From a virus: a DNA stretch of 38,604 bases. How positions within the stretch are numbered: the first letter of the stretch is position 1; the number at the start of each line of letters is the position of its first letter. The DNA is taken from the IMG/VR virus record IMGVR_UViG_3300010391_001709, positions 1 to 38,604 of that record; one strand, 5' to 3'. A program made the translations under genes and the position numbers. The notes under the pieces are model-generated. The model saw nothing but the letters and a program-made list of their open reading frames with translations, was not told the origin of the DNA and searched no databases. Of this stretch, positions 13,227-20,700 are shown piece by piece.

Positions 13227-13921
13227 TCCCCCGCGCTTCCGAAGTGTTGACGCCCTTTCAATATGGGGCAAAGGCTCCAGAGGGTACCTCCTGGCCCTTG
13301 AACAAAGATCGCTTCACCGAGTATTGGGTCAATCGCGTGTATCCGACCGTGCAGGGAGAGGGCCGTCAAGCCGGCACGCCCATGACCATTATTCGGTTGC
13401 AGGGCTGTCCGGTCGGGTGTTCGTTTTGCGATACGCCTGAGACCTGGAGTGTGGATGACATGACCCTGTCCTGGTGGAAGGCCGAAGCCCTGGCGGCCCA
13501 GGTGGGGTTGTCCTGGGCCCTGGTGACGGGAGGAGAGCCTACGTGGCATGACCTCGGCGCGCTGACAGCCGCCCTTCGGGTGCGGGGGATTCGTCGGGCC
13601 CTGGAGACCTCCGGCGTCTATCCCATCACGGGGTTGTGGGACTGGGTCACGATCAGCCCTAAGCCACGGGGGCTTCTCCCCCTGGATCGACAGAATCTTC
13701 GCCAGGCGGACGAAGTGAAGTGGATCGTGGGACGGGCAGAGGATGTCCAGGAAATCGAGCATTTTGTTCGAGAGATGGGGCTCCCTGGCGGGGGACCAAG
13801 AATTTCCCTTCAGCCTGTGTCCTGTTCTGAGAAGGCCACGGCGCTTTGTCTGGGAGCGTTGATGCGACATCCGGACTGGTATTTGTCCCTTCAAACGCAC
13901 AAGATGATTGGCATAGCCTAA
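13223..13921 (+). CDS. queE: 7-carboxy-7-deazaguanine synthase QueE (radical SAM), 232 aa
   Basis: QueE rearranges carboxy-tetrahydropterin to 7-carboxy-7-deazaguanine using SAM and an iron-sulfur cluster. The cluster motif [10 protein letters not shown] (CxxxCxxC) follows [18 protein letters not shown], and [10 protein letters not shown] is the SAM-binding GGE segment. The C-terminus has SPKPRG and a lysine-containing strand (DEVKWIVG) as in QueE. About 35 extra residues precede the first conserved segment, so translation from a later codon cannot be excluded, although ATG 13223 fits the ATGA coupling. Its last base overlaps the next ATG (TAATG). Confidence 0.93.
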   Translation: MIPRASEVLTPFQYGAKAPEGTSWPLNKDRFTEYWVNRVYPTVQGEGRQAGTPMTIIRLQGCPVGCSFCDTPETWSVDDMTLSWWKAEALAAQVGLSWALVTGGEPTWHDLGALTAALRVRGIRRALETSGVYPITGLWDWVTISPKPRGLLPLDRQNLRQADEVKWIVGRAEDVQEIEHFVREMGLPGGGPRISLQPVSCSEKATALCLGALMRHPDWYLSLQTHKMIGIA

Positions 13922-14823
13922 TGCGTCCTGTTCGACGGGTGACCTGGGAGCAGTTTCGTCTTCTCGTGCATACATTGGGAGCGGTCCTGTCTAGGGTGCG
14001 GTTTGAGGGGGTCTATGGGATTCCCACCGGGGGGGCTGTGGTCGCCTTAATCCTGAGTCAGAAGCTTCATTTGCCCATTCTTGATATCCCAACGCCGGGA
14101 TGTCTCATTGTGGATGATATCTGTGATTCCGGGCGGACGCTTCAAGAATGGTACTCAGCAGGATATATGACCGCCGTTCTTCACGTGCGCCCCCAGCGTC
14201 GAGACCCCCCGACATATTTTGTCGAGGAGACTGAGGACTGGATCGCATATCCATACGAGCGAGCCTCCGTGGGGGAGGACATTGTGACGCGCATGATCGA
14301 ATTGATTGGAGAGGATCCCGCTCGTCCGGGTCTTCGAGAGACGCCTGCTCGGGTCGTCCGGTCCTGGGGAGAGCTCTTTGCCGGCTATCACGCGGACCCC
14401 ACGCTGACTTCGTTCGAGGATCCCTGTGACCAGATGGTCGTGGTCCGGGGCATCGAGTTTACTTCCACCTGTGAGCATCATCTGCTTCCCTTCGTAGGGA
14501 TGGCGAATGTCGCCTACGTGCCGAATGGGCGGGTTCTGGGTCTCTCCAAGATTCCCCGACTGGTCGAAGTCTATGCCCGCCGGTTGCAACTTCAGGAGCG
14601 TTTGACGGGACAAGTGGCCGATGCGATTGAGCAAGCATGTCAGCCGAAGGGAGTCGCCGTGGTTCTCTCGGCTCGACATCTCTGTGTCTCAGCCCGAGGG
14701 GTCGGGAAACAACAGAGTGATTTTGTCACGTCCGCCATGCGGGGGTGTTTCCTGACGGAGGGGGCCGCCCGGGCGGAGTTCTTCTCTCTGATTGACAAGG
14801 GAGGACCGAATGGGCGAGGATGA
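13921..14823 (+). CDS. folE: Phosphoribosyltransferase-GTP cyclohydrolase I fusion, 300 aa
   Basis: Residues 1-110 are a type I phosphoribosyltransferase domain: [19 protein letters not shown] forms the first conserved loop and [17 protein letters not shown] is the PRPP-binding loop with its two Asp. Residues about 115-300 are GTP cyclohydrolase [20 protein letters not shown], then [11 protein letters not shown] with the zinc Cys and His, [28 protein letters not shown], and HLCVSARGV with the third zinc ligand. Both halves look intact. FolE makes dihydroneopterin triphosphate from GTP, the first step to preQ0. The fused transferase could feed purine nucleotide to FolE or act on a deazapurine; that is inference. 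I know of no standard fusion of these two families. It overlaps queE by 1 base and queF by 14. Confidence 0.9.
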   Translation: MRPVRRVTWEQFRLLVHTLGAVLSRVRFEGVYGIPTGGAVVALILSQKLHLPILDIPTPGCLIVDDICDSGRTLQEWYSAGYMTAVLHVRPQRRDPPTYFVEETEDWIAYPYERASVGEDIVTRMIELIGEDPARPGLRETPARVVRSWGELFAGYHADPTLTSFEDPCDQMVVVRGIEFTSTCEHHLLPFVGMANVAYVPNGRVLGLSKIPRLVEVYARRLQLQERLTGQVADAIEQACQPKGVAVVLSARHLCVSARGVGKQQSDFVTSAMRGCFLTEGAARAEFFSLIDKGGPNGRG

Positions 14824-15223
14824 ACTAACCCTCCTGGGGGCGTCGCGCACTGTGTATCCGAACCATCCGGATCTGGCTCGGCTGGAGACCTTTCCGAATC
14901 CCTCCCCCGAAAGCTATTACACAGTGTTGCTCGACTGTCCGGAGTTTACCTCCCTGTGCCCCAAGACAGGACAGCCAGATTTCGGGACGATTCGGATTCA
15001 CTATATACCGGATCAGCGCGTCCTCGAAAGCAAGAGTCTTAAGCTATATTTATTTTCGTTTCGTCAGGTCGGGATGTTCTATGAGCAACTAGTCACCCGA
15101 ATCTGTCGGGATCTCGTGCGGGAGGTTCGTCCGAAGTGGATCGAAGTGACAGGAACCATGATGCCGCGAGGAGGGATTTCCCTGGAGGCCCGAGCGGAGT
15201 GGCCTGAGCCGGAGGAGCGCTGA
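14810..15223 (+). CDS. queF: NADPH-dependent preQ0 reductase QueF, 137 aa
   Basis: QueF reduces the nitrile of preQ0 to the aminomethyl group of preQ1. The frame shows [20 protein letters not shown], the nucleophilic Cys in [11 protein letters not shown], the signature [14 protein letters not shown] (family motif E-S/L-K-S/A-x-K-L/Y), HGIFH-equivalent [11 protein letters not shown] and MMPRGGIS near the end. The length matches the short unimodular QueF class. I choose ATG 14810 because AAGGGAGGACC precedes it; an upstream TTG at 14792 lacks support. Its presence says the pathway goes past preQ0. Confidence 0.93.
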   Translation: MGEDELTLLGASRTVYPNHPDLARLETFPNPSPESYYTVLLDCPEFTSLCPKTGQPDFGTIRIHYIPDQRVLESKSLKLYLFSFRQVGMFYEQLVTRICRDLVREVRPKWIEVTGTMMPRGGISLEARAEWPEPEER

Positions 15224-15224
15224 G

Positions 15225-16256
15225 ATGGCGACGGTCGTTTTTGATGCGGATGGCGTCCTGTGGCGGGGGATTATTCTCTATGGGGATGCCATCCAAGTCA
15301 CGCCGGGGGTGCCGGAAGTCCTCAAGGAGCTCAAGAAGCGAGGGCATCGCGTTGTGATCTGTTCCCGGAACGATAAAGAGAATCTGACGCGGATGCTGGT
15401 CCAGCAGGGGCTCTCTGAGCATGTTGATGTGGTCTGGGGGTCCTGGGGGCCGAAGTCGGAAGGGTTCCAGACATTCTACCATGAAGGAGATCCAACGATC
15501 TTTCTGGACGATGACCCCTTCAACCTGGAAGAAGTGGGGCGTCTGTTCCCGGAGGTCGACCTCCTGCACATCGTTCCGGAGGAGTGGGCCCCCCTAGAAC
15601 TCCTGAACTATGGCCCCTTGGCCAAGGAAGAAGATCGGTACCGGGTGCGGCTGCTTCGGGAGCAGCAAGCCCGACAGGCTGCTGAGAAAGTCTATTCGGG
15701 GGATTATCAAACCTTCTTACGGTCGACGGACCTCCAGCTCACGATCTATTCGTCTCGGGAGACGATCCCGGACTTGGGGCGCGCTCTGGATCTCCTGAAC
15801 CGGACCAATGAACTCAGGACGAACAAGACGCGATATGAGACTCTGCCCCTGAATCGGGATCTCTTCGGAGCCTCTCTGGTGGATCGGTTCGGGGATTACG
15901 GGGTCATTGGGGTAGGCCTCGTCGACCGGGGACAACTGGCGAGTGGCGGAGGAGTCGTGATCCTGGAAGATCTCGCGATCTCGTGCCGGACCATGGGGCG
16001 GGGGATTGGCTCGGTCCTGGTGGCCTGGCTCTGTCGTCATGCGGTAGAGGAGTGGGAGGCTCGGGGGGTGCTAGGGTATCTTCGGGTTTCAGAGAAGAAT
16101 ACCTCCATGCGGGATCTTTATCAGTTTCTGGGGTTCACCTGCGGCCTTCATACGCTCGACGAGAGAGCCCAGGAAGCAGAATTGGAGACCTGGTTCTGGC
16201 GGGCAAGTCAAAAGCTTTCTTCCTTTCCGGACTGGATGCAAGTCACTATCGTATGA
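15225..16256 (+). CDS. FkbH-like HAD-IIIC protein, 343 aa
   Basis: The first ~140 residues are a HAD-superfamily subclass IIIC domain: FDADGVLWRGII (DxDxxLW nucleophile motif), VICSRNDKENL (second motif) and FLDDDPFNLEEV (final acidic motif). The rest matches the C-terminal domain of FkbH proteins: FLRSTDLQLTIY, LLNRTNELRTNKTRY, LVDRFGDYGVIGVGL and LEDLAISCRTMGRGIG, the last containing the conserved Cys. FkbH enzymes load a glyceryl group from 1,3-bisphosphoglycerate onto carrier proteins in polyketide pathways; relatives work in surface polysaccharide synthesis. Such a full-length copy between queF and dpdA in a phage is unexpected. No acyl carrier gene is visible nearby. I infer that it activates a small acid for attachment to preQ1 or another acceptor. 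It starts two bases after queF. Confidence 0.85.
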   Translation: MATVVFDADGVLWRGIILYGDAIQVTPGVPEVLKELKKRGHRVVICSRNDKENLTRMLVQQGLSEHVDVVWGSWGPKSEGFQTFYHEGDPTIFLDDDPFNLEEVGRLFPEVDLLHIVPEEWAPLELLNYGPLAKEEDRYRVRLLREQQARQAAEKVYSGDYQTFLRSTDLQLTIYSSRETIPDLGRALDLLNRTNELRTNKTRYETLPLNRDLFGASLVDRFGDYGVIGVGLVDRGQLASGGGVVILEDLAISCRTMGRGIGSVLVAWLCRHAVEEWEARGVLGYLRVSEKNTSMRDLYQFLGFTCGLHTLDERAQEAELETWFWRASQKLSSFPDWMQVTIV

Positions 16257-16618
16257 TTTTCCATCATGTCGGCATCATCGTACCGGACTTTTCGGTTGCT
16301 GATCGGATGGCCCGACGCTTTGGGGCCACAACGCCGGTGCCGTTCGAGACCGTCGAGGCTTTCTCCTGCTGGTGTGCTTTCCTTGATCCGCATCGACAAG
16401 TTGAACTCGTACTCCCGATGCCCCAGTCTCGATTGGCCAAGTTCCTGACGGAGGGTCAGAAGTCCGCTCTGCACCATGTGGCTTTTGCCGTACCTGATGT
16501 TCGTTCCATCCCATTTCCCCTTCTGTTTCCTGAACCGGCCCAGGGGATTCAGGGACTCCTCGTCAACTTCGCCGTGCCGGAGGATGGCGTGCTCATCGAA
16601 CTTGTGCAGATACGATGA
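16253..16618 (+). CDS. VOC-superfamily (glyoxalase-fold) protein, 121 aa
   Basis: ATG 16253 overlaps the FkbH-like stop. The protein has the two-module beta-alpha-beta layout of the vicinal oxygen chelate fold: IFHHVGIIVPDFSVADRMA opens module 1, VELVLP closes it, LHHVAFAVPDVRSI opens module 2 and GVLIELVQI closes it. The His and Glu at these positions are the usual metal ligands. It resembles methylmalonyl-CoA epimerase-like members. Direct coupling to the FkbH-like gene suggests that it acts on the same small acyl substrate or product, for example by epimerisation; this is inference. Confidence 0.8.
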   Translation: MIFHHVGIIVPDFSVADRMARRFGATTPVPFETVEAFSCWCAFLDPHRQVELVLPMPQSRLAKFLTEGQKSALHHVAFAVPDVRSIPFPLLFPEPAQGIQGLLVNFAVPEDGVLIELVQIR

Positions 16619-17001
16619 GCAGGCCTTGTCAGTGCATAGAAGTGCTGTACGCAGAAATGACTTCCATTCACGGAGGATGGCGGCACAAATGTGGGGGTGT
16701 GCTGATTTGGGGTCAATATATTCCTCCTCCTCAGTACAAACTTGAAGAAATAGTGCGGGAGAATAGTGAAGGTCCCGATAACATCGAGTTGTTGGACTTG
16801 GTGATTCCCTATCCGTTGAAGCACGTCTGGCACTTCCTGACACGTCGGCGATGGCTTACATGGACGTCTTGCTCAGTGTGCCACAAGACAATCTGGCCTA
16901 TCATAACGCTTGCCTATCCACGAAGCGGCCCTCGCCGGCTAACACTTTGCGTGTCCTGCTATGTAACTCGTGCTGATGTGGAGGGGGTTTCTCATGCGTG
17001 A
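16615..17001 (+). CDS. Unknown Cys-rich protein, 128 aa
   Basis: It begins at ATG 16615 in an ATGA overlap. Candidate metal ligands are CQC near the start, HKCGG around residue 24, CSVCHK around residue 86 and CVSC near the end, giving at least one probable zinc site in the C-terminal half. The codons look somewhat A/T-richer than those of the neighbouring enzymes. No family is recognised. It lies inside the modification locus, so it may be a recent arrival or a partner of the neighbouring enzymes. The last 8 bases overlap the acetyltransferase gene. Confidence 0.5.
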   Translation: MSRPCQCIEVLYAEMTSIHGGWRHKCGGVLIWGQYIPPPQYKLEEIVRENSEGPDNIELLDLVIPYPLKHVWHFLTRRRWLTWTSCSVCHKTIWPIITLAYPRSGPRRLTLCVSCYVTRADVEGVSHA

Positions 17002-17632
17002 GTCGTTTCGATTGCGGTGGGCTTCGAAACAAGATGCTCCAGGTATCTATGAGGTCTTCAAGGAGGCTTCGGCAAATCTTGGGGGACCCACGCCAACCTC
17101 GGCCATCCTTGGATGGATGACCCTGACGCGGTTGCCTATCGTCCTGGTCAACAAGAACAACGTTTCCGTCGGGGCCTCCTTCTCGCGCTATCCGACCCGA
17201 GGGGTGTGCTATCACTCCCTCTTCGGTATCCGAAAGTCTCTTCGAGGCCAGGGGCTGGGGGGAGGAATGCTGGCCGGGATCATTCGCCTGCTCAACATGG
17301 ACAAGATCAACGGGCAGGAGAATCCCTTTCATGCCCACAAGTGGTTCGCCTCGTATCCGGAGTATAATGTGGCCGTCGAAACGCTCTACAAGGACCAGCG
17401 CTGGGCTCTAGAGGGGCGCTTGCGGATGCACACTCGCGCTCAGACCGATCTCATCGTGCGTGCGTACTACCCCCAGGAACAAGGCGACCCTCCGTTCTGG
17501 CATGAGTCTCATCCTGAGGTGCCGGTAGTGGAGTGGCAAGAGCTCTTGAAGGTTCCCTCCGTGCCGCGTCAGGGAGACATCTTCGGAGAAGCCAAGGGAG
17601 TGGATCAAGGACGAGACGGGGAGCTCTGGTAA
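16994..17632 (+). CDS. GNAT-family acetyltransferase, 212 aa
   Basis: ATG 16994 has the RBS GGAGGGGG; the in-frame ATG 16970 lies deeper in the previous gene. Residues 1-25 (FRLRWASKQDAPGIYEVFKE) form the usual GNAT opening. Near residues 75-95 a strand (YHSLFGIRKS) leads to LRGQGLGGGMLAGII, the acetyl-CoA pyrophosphate loop (motif A, R/Q-x-x-G-x-G). A late segment (YNVAVETLYKDQRW) fits the terminal GNAT helix. The acceptor is unknown. Because preQ1 carries a free primary amine and queF and dpdA are close, N-acylation of the modified base is a reasonable inference. Confidence 0.75.
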   Translation: MRESFRLRWASKQDAPGIYEVFKEASANLGGPTPTSAILGWMTLTRLPIVLVNKNNVSVGASFSRYPTRGVCYHSLFGIRKSLRGQGLGGGMLAGIIRLLNMDKINGQENPFHAHKWFASYPEYNVAVETLYKDQRWALEGRLRMHTRAQTDLIVRAYYPQEQGDPPFWHESHPEVPVVEWQELLKVPSVPRQGDIFGEAKGVDQGRDGELW

Positions 17633-18582
17633 TGCTGCTACAGCATAACATCATCTCGATGCCTCAGAATGCTTCGTTCGTGATTGAGGTGTTGCTGCCG
17701 TCCATCTGTGCCTTCCTGGGAGAGGCGTTCGCCAAGGACGAGTACTTCTTACGGTTGGTGCTTCAAGGATATTCTTCGCAGGAGGTCGTCCGAGTGCAGC
17801 AAGCGTTGGAGTGGGCCGAAGTTCCACACGAGATTATTCGTCAACCCTGGGACGAAGATCATCTGCGTGTGTACTGGAAGACTCGTCTTCGGGGGTTCTC
17901 CTCTCAGTTTCCGTACTTTTTGATGACGGACGATGACTTTGAGTTCAAGTCTGGTTCGTTTCGCTCTTATCGACTGGCTGTGGAGTATCTGGAGCATCAT
18001 CCGGCCTGTGCCCTGGTGATGTGTGCGAGCTGGATGGGGAGTCGGGGCCAGAAGGGAATGCCAGGCCCCGTGCCCTATGCGGGGACGATCTGGACGAATC
18101 GAGGGCTCGTTTTTCGGAACTTGGAGAAAGATGGCCCCTTGGGAGCGTTCGTGCATGGAGTGTGTTGGCGTCCGGCCGTCCAGTGGGCTCCCCGGTTCGG
18201 GGGAGACTGGCTCTTGGCCTGGAGCCCGAGTCAGTTTGGGTTCCATCCAGCCAAACTCTTTGGGTGCCCCACTCGGCATTATCAAGCGCGTCCTGAGAAG
18301 ATCGAGAACTTTCCCAGTCGAATTCGTCCCTACTTCGAGTGGAAGCGTCAGCAAGGCCCCTTTCTAGCGCTCAAGACCGAGGATTGGCGTCAGACGCCCG
18401 CCGCCCGATTCTTGTCTCGGGTCTTTGCCCTTCCCTCGAACTTCGACGTCACGCAGCGGGATAGCATCCTGAAACATATTCGGATGGCTCCGAGTTTCTA
18501 CAAGACGGTGTATCGCCCGGAAGCCCTAAAGCGATTCGGAGAGGATGCGCTTCAGGAATGGGCGCACAAACATTTCCGGTAA
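17632..18582 (+). CDS. Glycosyltransferase-like protein (GT-A type), 316 aa
   Basis: It starts at ATG 17632 in a TAATG overlap. The N-terminal 85 residues have a Rossmann-like alternation (LRLVLQGYSSQEVVRVQQAL, VPHEIIRQPW). This is followed by FPYFLMTDDDFEFKSG, where the DDD triplet fits the metal- and sugar-nucleotide-binding DxD motif of GT-A glycosyltransferases. Later come ACALVMCASWMG and a conserved-looking FGGDWLLAWSPSQFGF. The C-terminus is helical. Donor and acceptor cannot be read from sequence. It may glycosylate the modified base, DNA or a virion protein; location just before dpdA favours the first two. Confidence 0.65.
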   Translation: MLLQHNIISMPQNASFVIEVLLPSICAFLGEAFAKDEYFLRLVLQGYSSQEVVRVQQALEWAEVPHEIIRQPWDEDHLRVYWKTRLRGFSSQFPYFLMTDDDFEFKSGSFRSYRLAVEYLEHHPACALVMCASWMGSRGQKGMPGPVPYAGTIWTNRGLVFRNLEKDGPLGAFVHGVCWRPAVQWAPRFGGDWLLAWSPSQFGFHPAKLFGCPTRHYQARPEKIENFPSRIRPYFEWKRQQGPFLALKTEDWRQTPAARFLSRVFALPSNFDVTQRDSILKHIRMAPSFYKTVYRPEALKRFGEDALQEWAHKHFR

Positions 18583-18584
18583 AG

Positions 18585-19538
18585 ATGTTCTTGGCGGGCG
18601 TCTCGGCCGCGGTGCCTCCTCATGCGTGGAACCGATATGCGGAGTTTCTGACGAATCGCTCATATCAAGTTCGGGAACTTCTCTCCTATGTGGAGATTGC
18701 CCCAGACGCCATGTGGAGGCGCGTAATGGAGAAGACTGCGACGGTGCGGTGTGAACTGTTTCTGGACTCCGGGGCCTTCTCGGCCTGGACCCGGGGTCTG
18801 GCCATCGACCTGAAGGAGTATGCGCAGTTCGTCCTGGACCGGCGGGATGCCTTCTCCATCGTGGCCAATCTGGATGTCATTCCGGGTTCTTGGGGGCATA
18901 TTCCGACCCAGCAGGAGATCAATGAATCGGCGGCTCGGGGGTGGGAGAACTACTGGGCCCTCAAGAAGCTCCTGGCTCCTTCGGGGCTGGTCCCCATGCA
19001 TATCTACCATCAAGGAGAAGATATCAAGTGGCTCAAGAAGCTCATGGACGAGGCAGACTACTTTGGGGTCTCCCCAGGGAATGACCGTTCGACGGACGAA
19101 AAGCTTCGATGGTTGGATGAAGTCTTTACTCTCTTGACGGATGATAAGGGATGGCCCCTCCGAAAAACGCACGGGTTCGGGGTGACGGCGATGGACCTGC
19201 TCTTTCGGTATCCCTGGTATTCGTGTGATAGTACGGCGTGGGTCCTGACGGGGCGCTACGGCATGATCTATGTCCCCCTGAACGGAAAGGCGCACAAGGT
19301 CTATTTTTCGAACCAGTCTCCCAAACAACAGATGGAGGGGCAGCACTATCTGACCCATTCAAAGCCGGAACAGGCGGCCATTCGCACCTACATTGAGGAG
19401 AAGGGATTTACGGTGGAAGGGCTCGCCGATGATTATGTGCAGCGGGATCTGGCGAACATTCAGTTTTTCCTGGAACTCGAAAAGTTGTGGGAACCTCGGC
19501 CCTTCAAGCGGTCTGAGATCCAACCGTCTTTCTTCTAG
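18585..19538 (+). CDS. dpdA: DpdA-type DNA-guanine transglycosylase, 317 aa
   Basis: DpdA proteins are relatives of tRNA-guanine transglycosylase that swap guanine in DNA for a 7-deazaguanine. Visible hallmarks are FLDSGAFSAWTRG, VANLDVIPGSW, PMHIYHQGEDIKWL, YFGVSPGNDRSTDEKLRWL, THGFGVTAMDLLFRYPWYS and CDSTAWVL, which track the TIM-barrel strands with their Asp residues. Length is normal for phage DpdA. I prefer ATG 18585 (MFLAGVSAAV) to ATG 18558: the N-terminus then matches that of the small remnant at 20089 and avoids overlap with the previous gene. With QueC, D, E, F and FolE upstream, the expected substrate is preQ0 or preQ1. Confidence 0.88.
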   Translation: MFLAGVSAAVPPHAWNRYAEFLTNRSYQVRELLSYVEIAPDAMWRRVMEKTATVRCELFLDSGAFSAWTRGLAIDLKEYAQFVLDRRDAFSIVANLDVIPGSWGHIPTQQEINESAARGWENYWALKKLLAPSGLVPMHIYHQGEDIKWLKKLMDEADYFGVSPGNDRSTDEKLRWLDEVFTLLTDDKGWPLRKTHGFGVTAMDLLFRYPWYSCDSTAWVLTGRYGMIYVPLNGKAHKVYFSNQSPKQQMEGQHYLTHSKPEQAAIRTYIEEKGFTVEGLADDYVQRDLANIQFFLELEKLWEPRPFKRSEIQPSFF

Positions 19539-19540
19539 TG

Positions 19541-20092
19541 ATGATCTCAACCCACGAGAACGGGTTCATCCAGTTGAAGGTTTCGGAGTCCCCGTGTATT
19601 CGGATTCATGTCTGGCCAGATGGGCCGGTGGTCCGACAGCGGACGGTTTCAGAGGTTCATGATCACCGGTTCTCCTTTATCTCGACGGTCCTTCGTGGGG
19701 AACTTGACCATGTGATTTACCGCTTTGAGGAAGATTCTCATGGCCCGAAGGAAGTTCTTCATGTTCGGAACGGCATACTTCACCCAACAGGTGTTCGCGG
19801 GCATCTGAAACAACTTAGTGTTCAGAGAATCTTGCCCGGAGAATGCTATCAGTTCGACTGGGGAAACTTGCATGAATCTATTCCCTACGGGCTTACGGCT
19901 ACATTGTTTCAGAAGGTTTACCATAAAACATATAACGGAAAGGACCCCGAGCTTCGACTAGCAGGCAAGTCCGACTACCAAGTGCGAGTCATCGGGAACG
20001 CAGGGGAAGTTCCAGATAACAGTTTCTCTCGGGACTCCAATGATCCTGAAGTACTGTGGGAGTTTGTGCGAAGGGCGCTTGACGGGGGATGA
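19541..20092 (+). CDS. Cupin-like protein, 183 aa
   Basis: ATG 19541 lies just after the dpdA stop. The middle contains VHDHRFSFISTVLRGELDHV, which fits the first cupin motif (HxH followed by a G-containing turn), and later ILPGECYQFDWGNLHESIPY fits the second motif with its His. A metal-dependent RmlC-like barrel is predicted. Cupins include oxygenases, isomerases and binding proteins, so the reaction cannot be assigned. Coupling to dpdA suggests a role in tailoring or sensing the modified base. The stop overlaps the next ATG at 20089. Confidence 0.6.
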   Translation: MISTHENGFIQLKVSESPCIRIHVWPDGPVVRQRTVSEVHDHRFSFISTVLRGELDHVIYRFEEDSHGPKEVLHVRNGILHPTGVRGHLKQLSVQRILPGECYQFDWGNLHESIPYGLTATLFQKVYHKTYNGKDPELRLAGKSDYQVRVIGNAGEVPDNSFSRDSNDPEVLWEFVRRALDGG

Positions 20093-20208
20093 AAATTTAC
20101 TTCGCCGGGACTCCGGCCAACCATCGGGAGAAGTCCTTGATTGAGTCCGGGGTGCGACGGCGCCTTGGAAGGGCGACACGTTGCAAGTCCTCAAGAAGTG
20201 GGGACTAA
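20089..20208 (+). pseudogene. Probable remnant of a second dpdA-like gene, 39 aa
   Basis: The frame starts at ATG 20089 (ATGA overlap) with MKIYFAGTPANHREKSLIES and GVRRRL, which resembles the N-terminus of DpdA/TGT-like phage proteins and parallels MFLAGVSAAV at 18585. After about 27 residues it turns into low-quality text (GRATRCKSSRSGD) and stops. A shifted phase over the same bases reads WKGDTLQVLKKWGL, more protein-like. I interpret this as a gene that lost its middle by deletion, leaving an out-of-frame junction near 20164. A functional micro-protein is the alternative. Confidence 0.45.
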
Positions 20209-20229
20209 ACGAAAAGAAGGAGAAGAAAG

Positions 20230-20700
20230 ATGCCGAAGGGAAAACCCGTTCTGACGTATGATGAACAGGAGGAGCTCTGCTATCGGGTTCTCTGTGCCGG
20301 GTTCCCAACGGTGCGAGCGGAGTCGATGGGGACGCTGTTCCGAGATGTCTATGGCGTGACGCTGACCGAAACGTGTTTTCGACGGGCGCAGGATCGTCTC
20401 AAGCGCACGCCGGACGCCCGTCAGGTTCGGGTGAAGTATCAATATCTCATCGCTCTCTTCGTGTGCTATCCGGGTCTTCCTCGGGCTCAAGCCCGGGTGA
20501 AAGCCAAGCTGGCCTTTGGGGAGGATACCCGCGATGATATGATCGAGGAGATGCGGGGAAAGGCCAGCAGAGAGGAAATGCCTCGGAGCCGAGCAGAACA
20601 GATTATCCGGGAGTGCGAGGCGCGTGTCGTAGCGCTAGCGGAGTTCGACTTTACGGGAGAGGGGCATGGGGAAGAAAGTTTCGAACGACCACAAAGATAG
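20230..20700 (+). CDS. Unknown helical protein, 156 aa
   Basis: ATG 20230 follows AAGAAGGAGAAGAAAG. The protein is helical and basic in its first half (EQEELCYRVLCAGFPTVRAE, YGVTLTETCFRRAQDRLKR), a pattern that might hold a helix-turn-helix, and acidic near the end. No family is recognised. The last 35 bases overlap the sliding-clamp gene, so the two are likely co-expressed. Confidence 0.55.
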   Translation: MPKGKPVLTYDEQEELCYRVLCAGFPTVRAESMGTLFRDVYGVTLTETCFRRAQDRLKRTPDARQVRVKYQYLIALFVCYPGLPRAQARVKAKLAFGEDTRDDMIEEMRGKASREEMPRSRAEQIIRECEARVVALAEFDFTGEGHGEESFERPQR

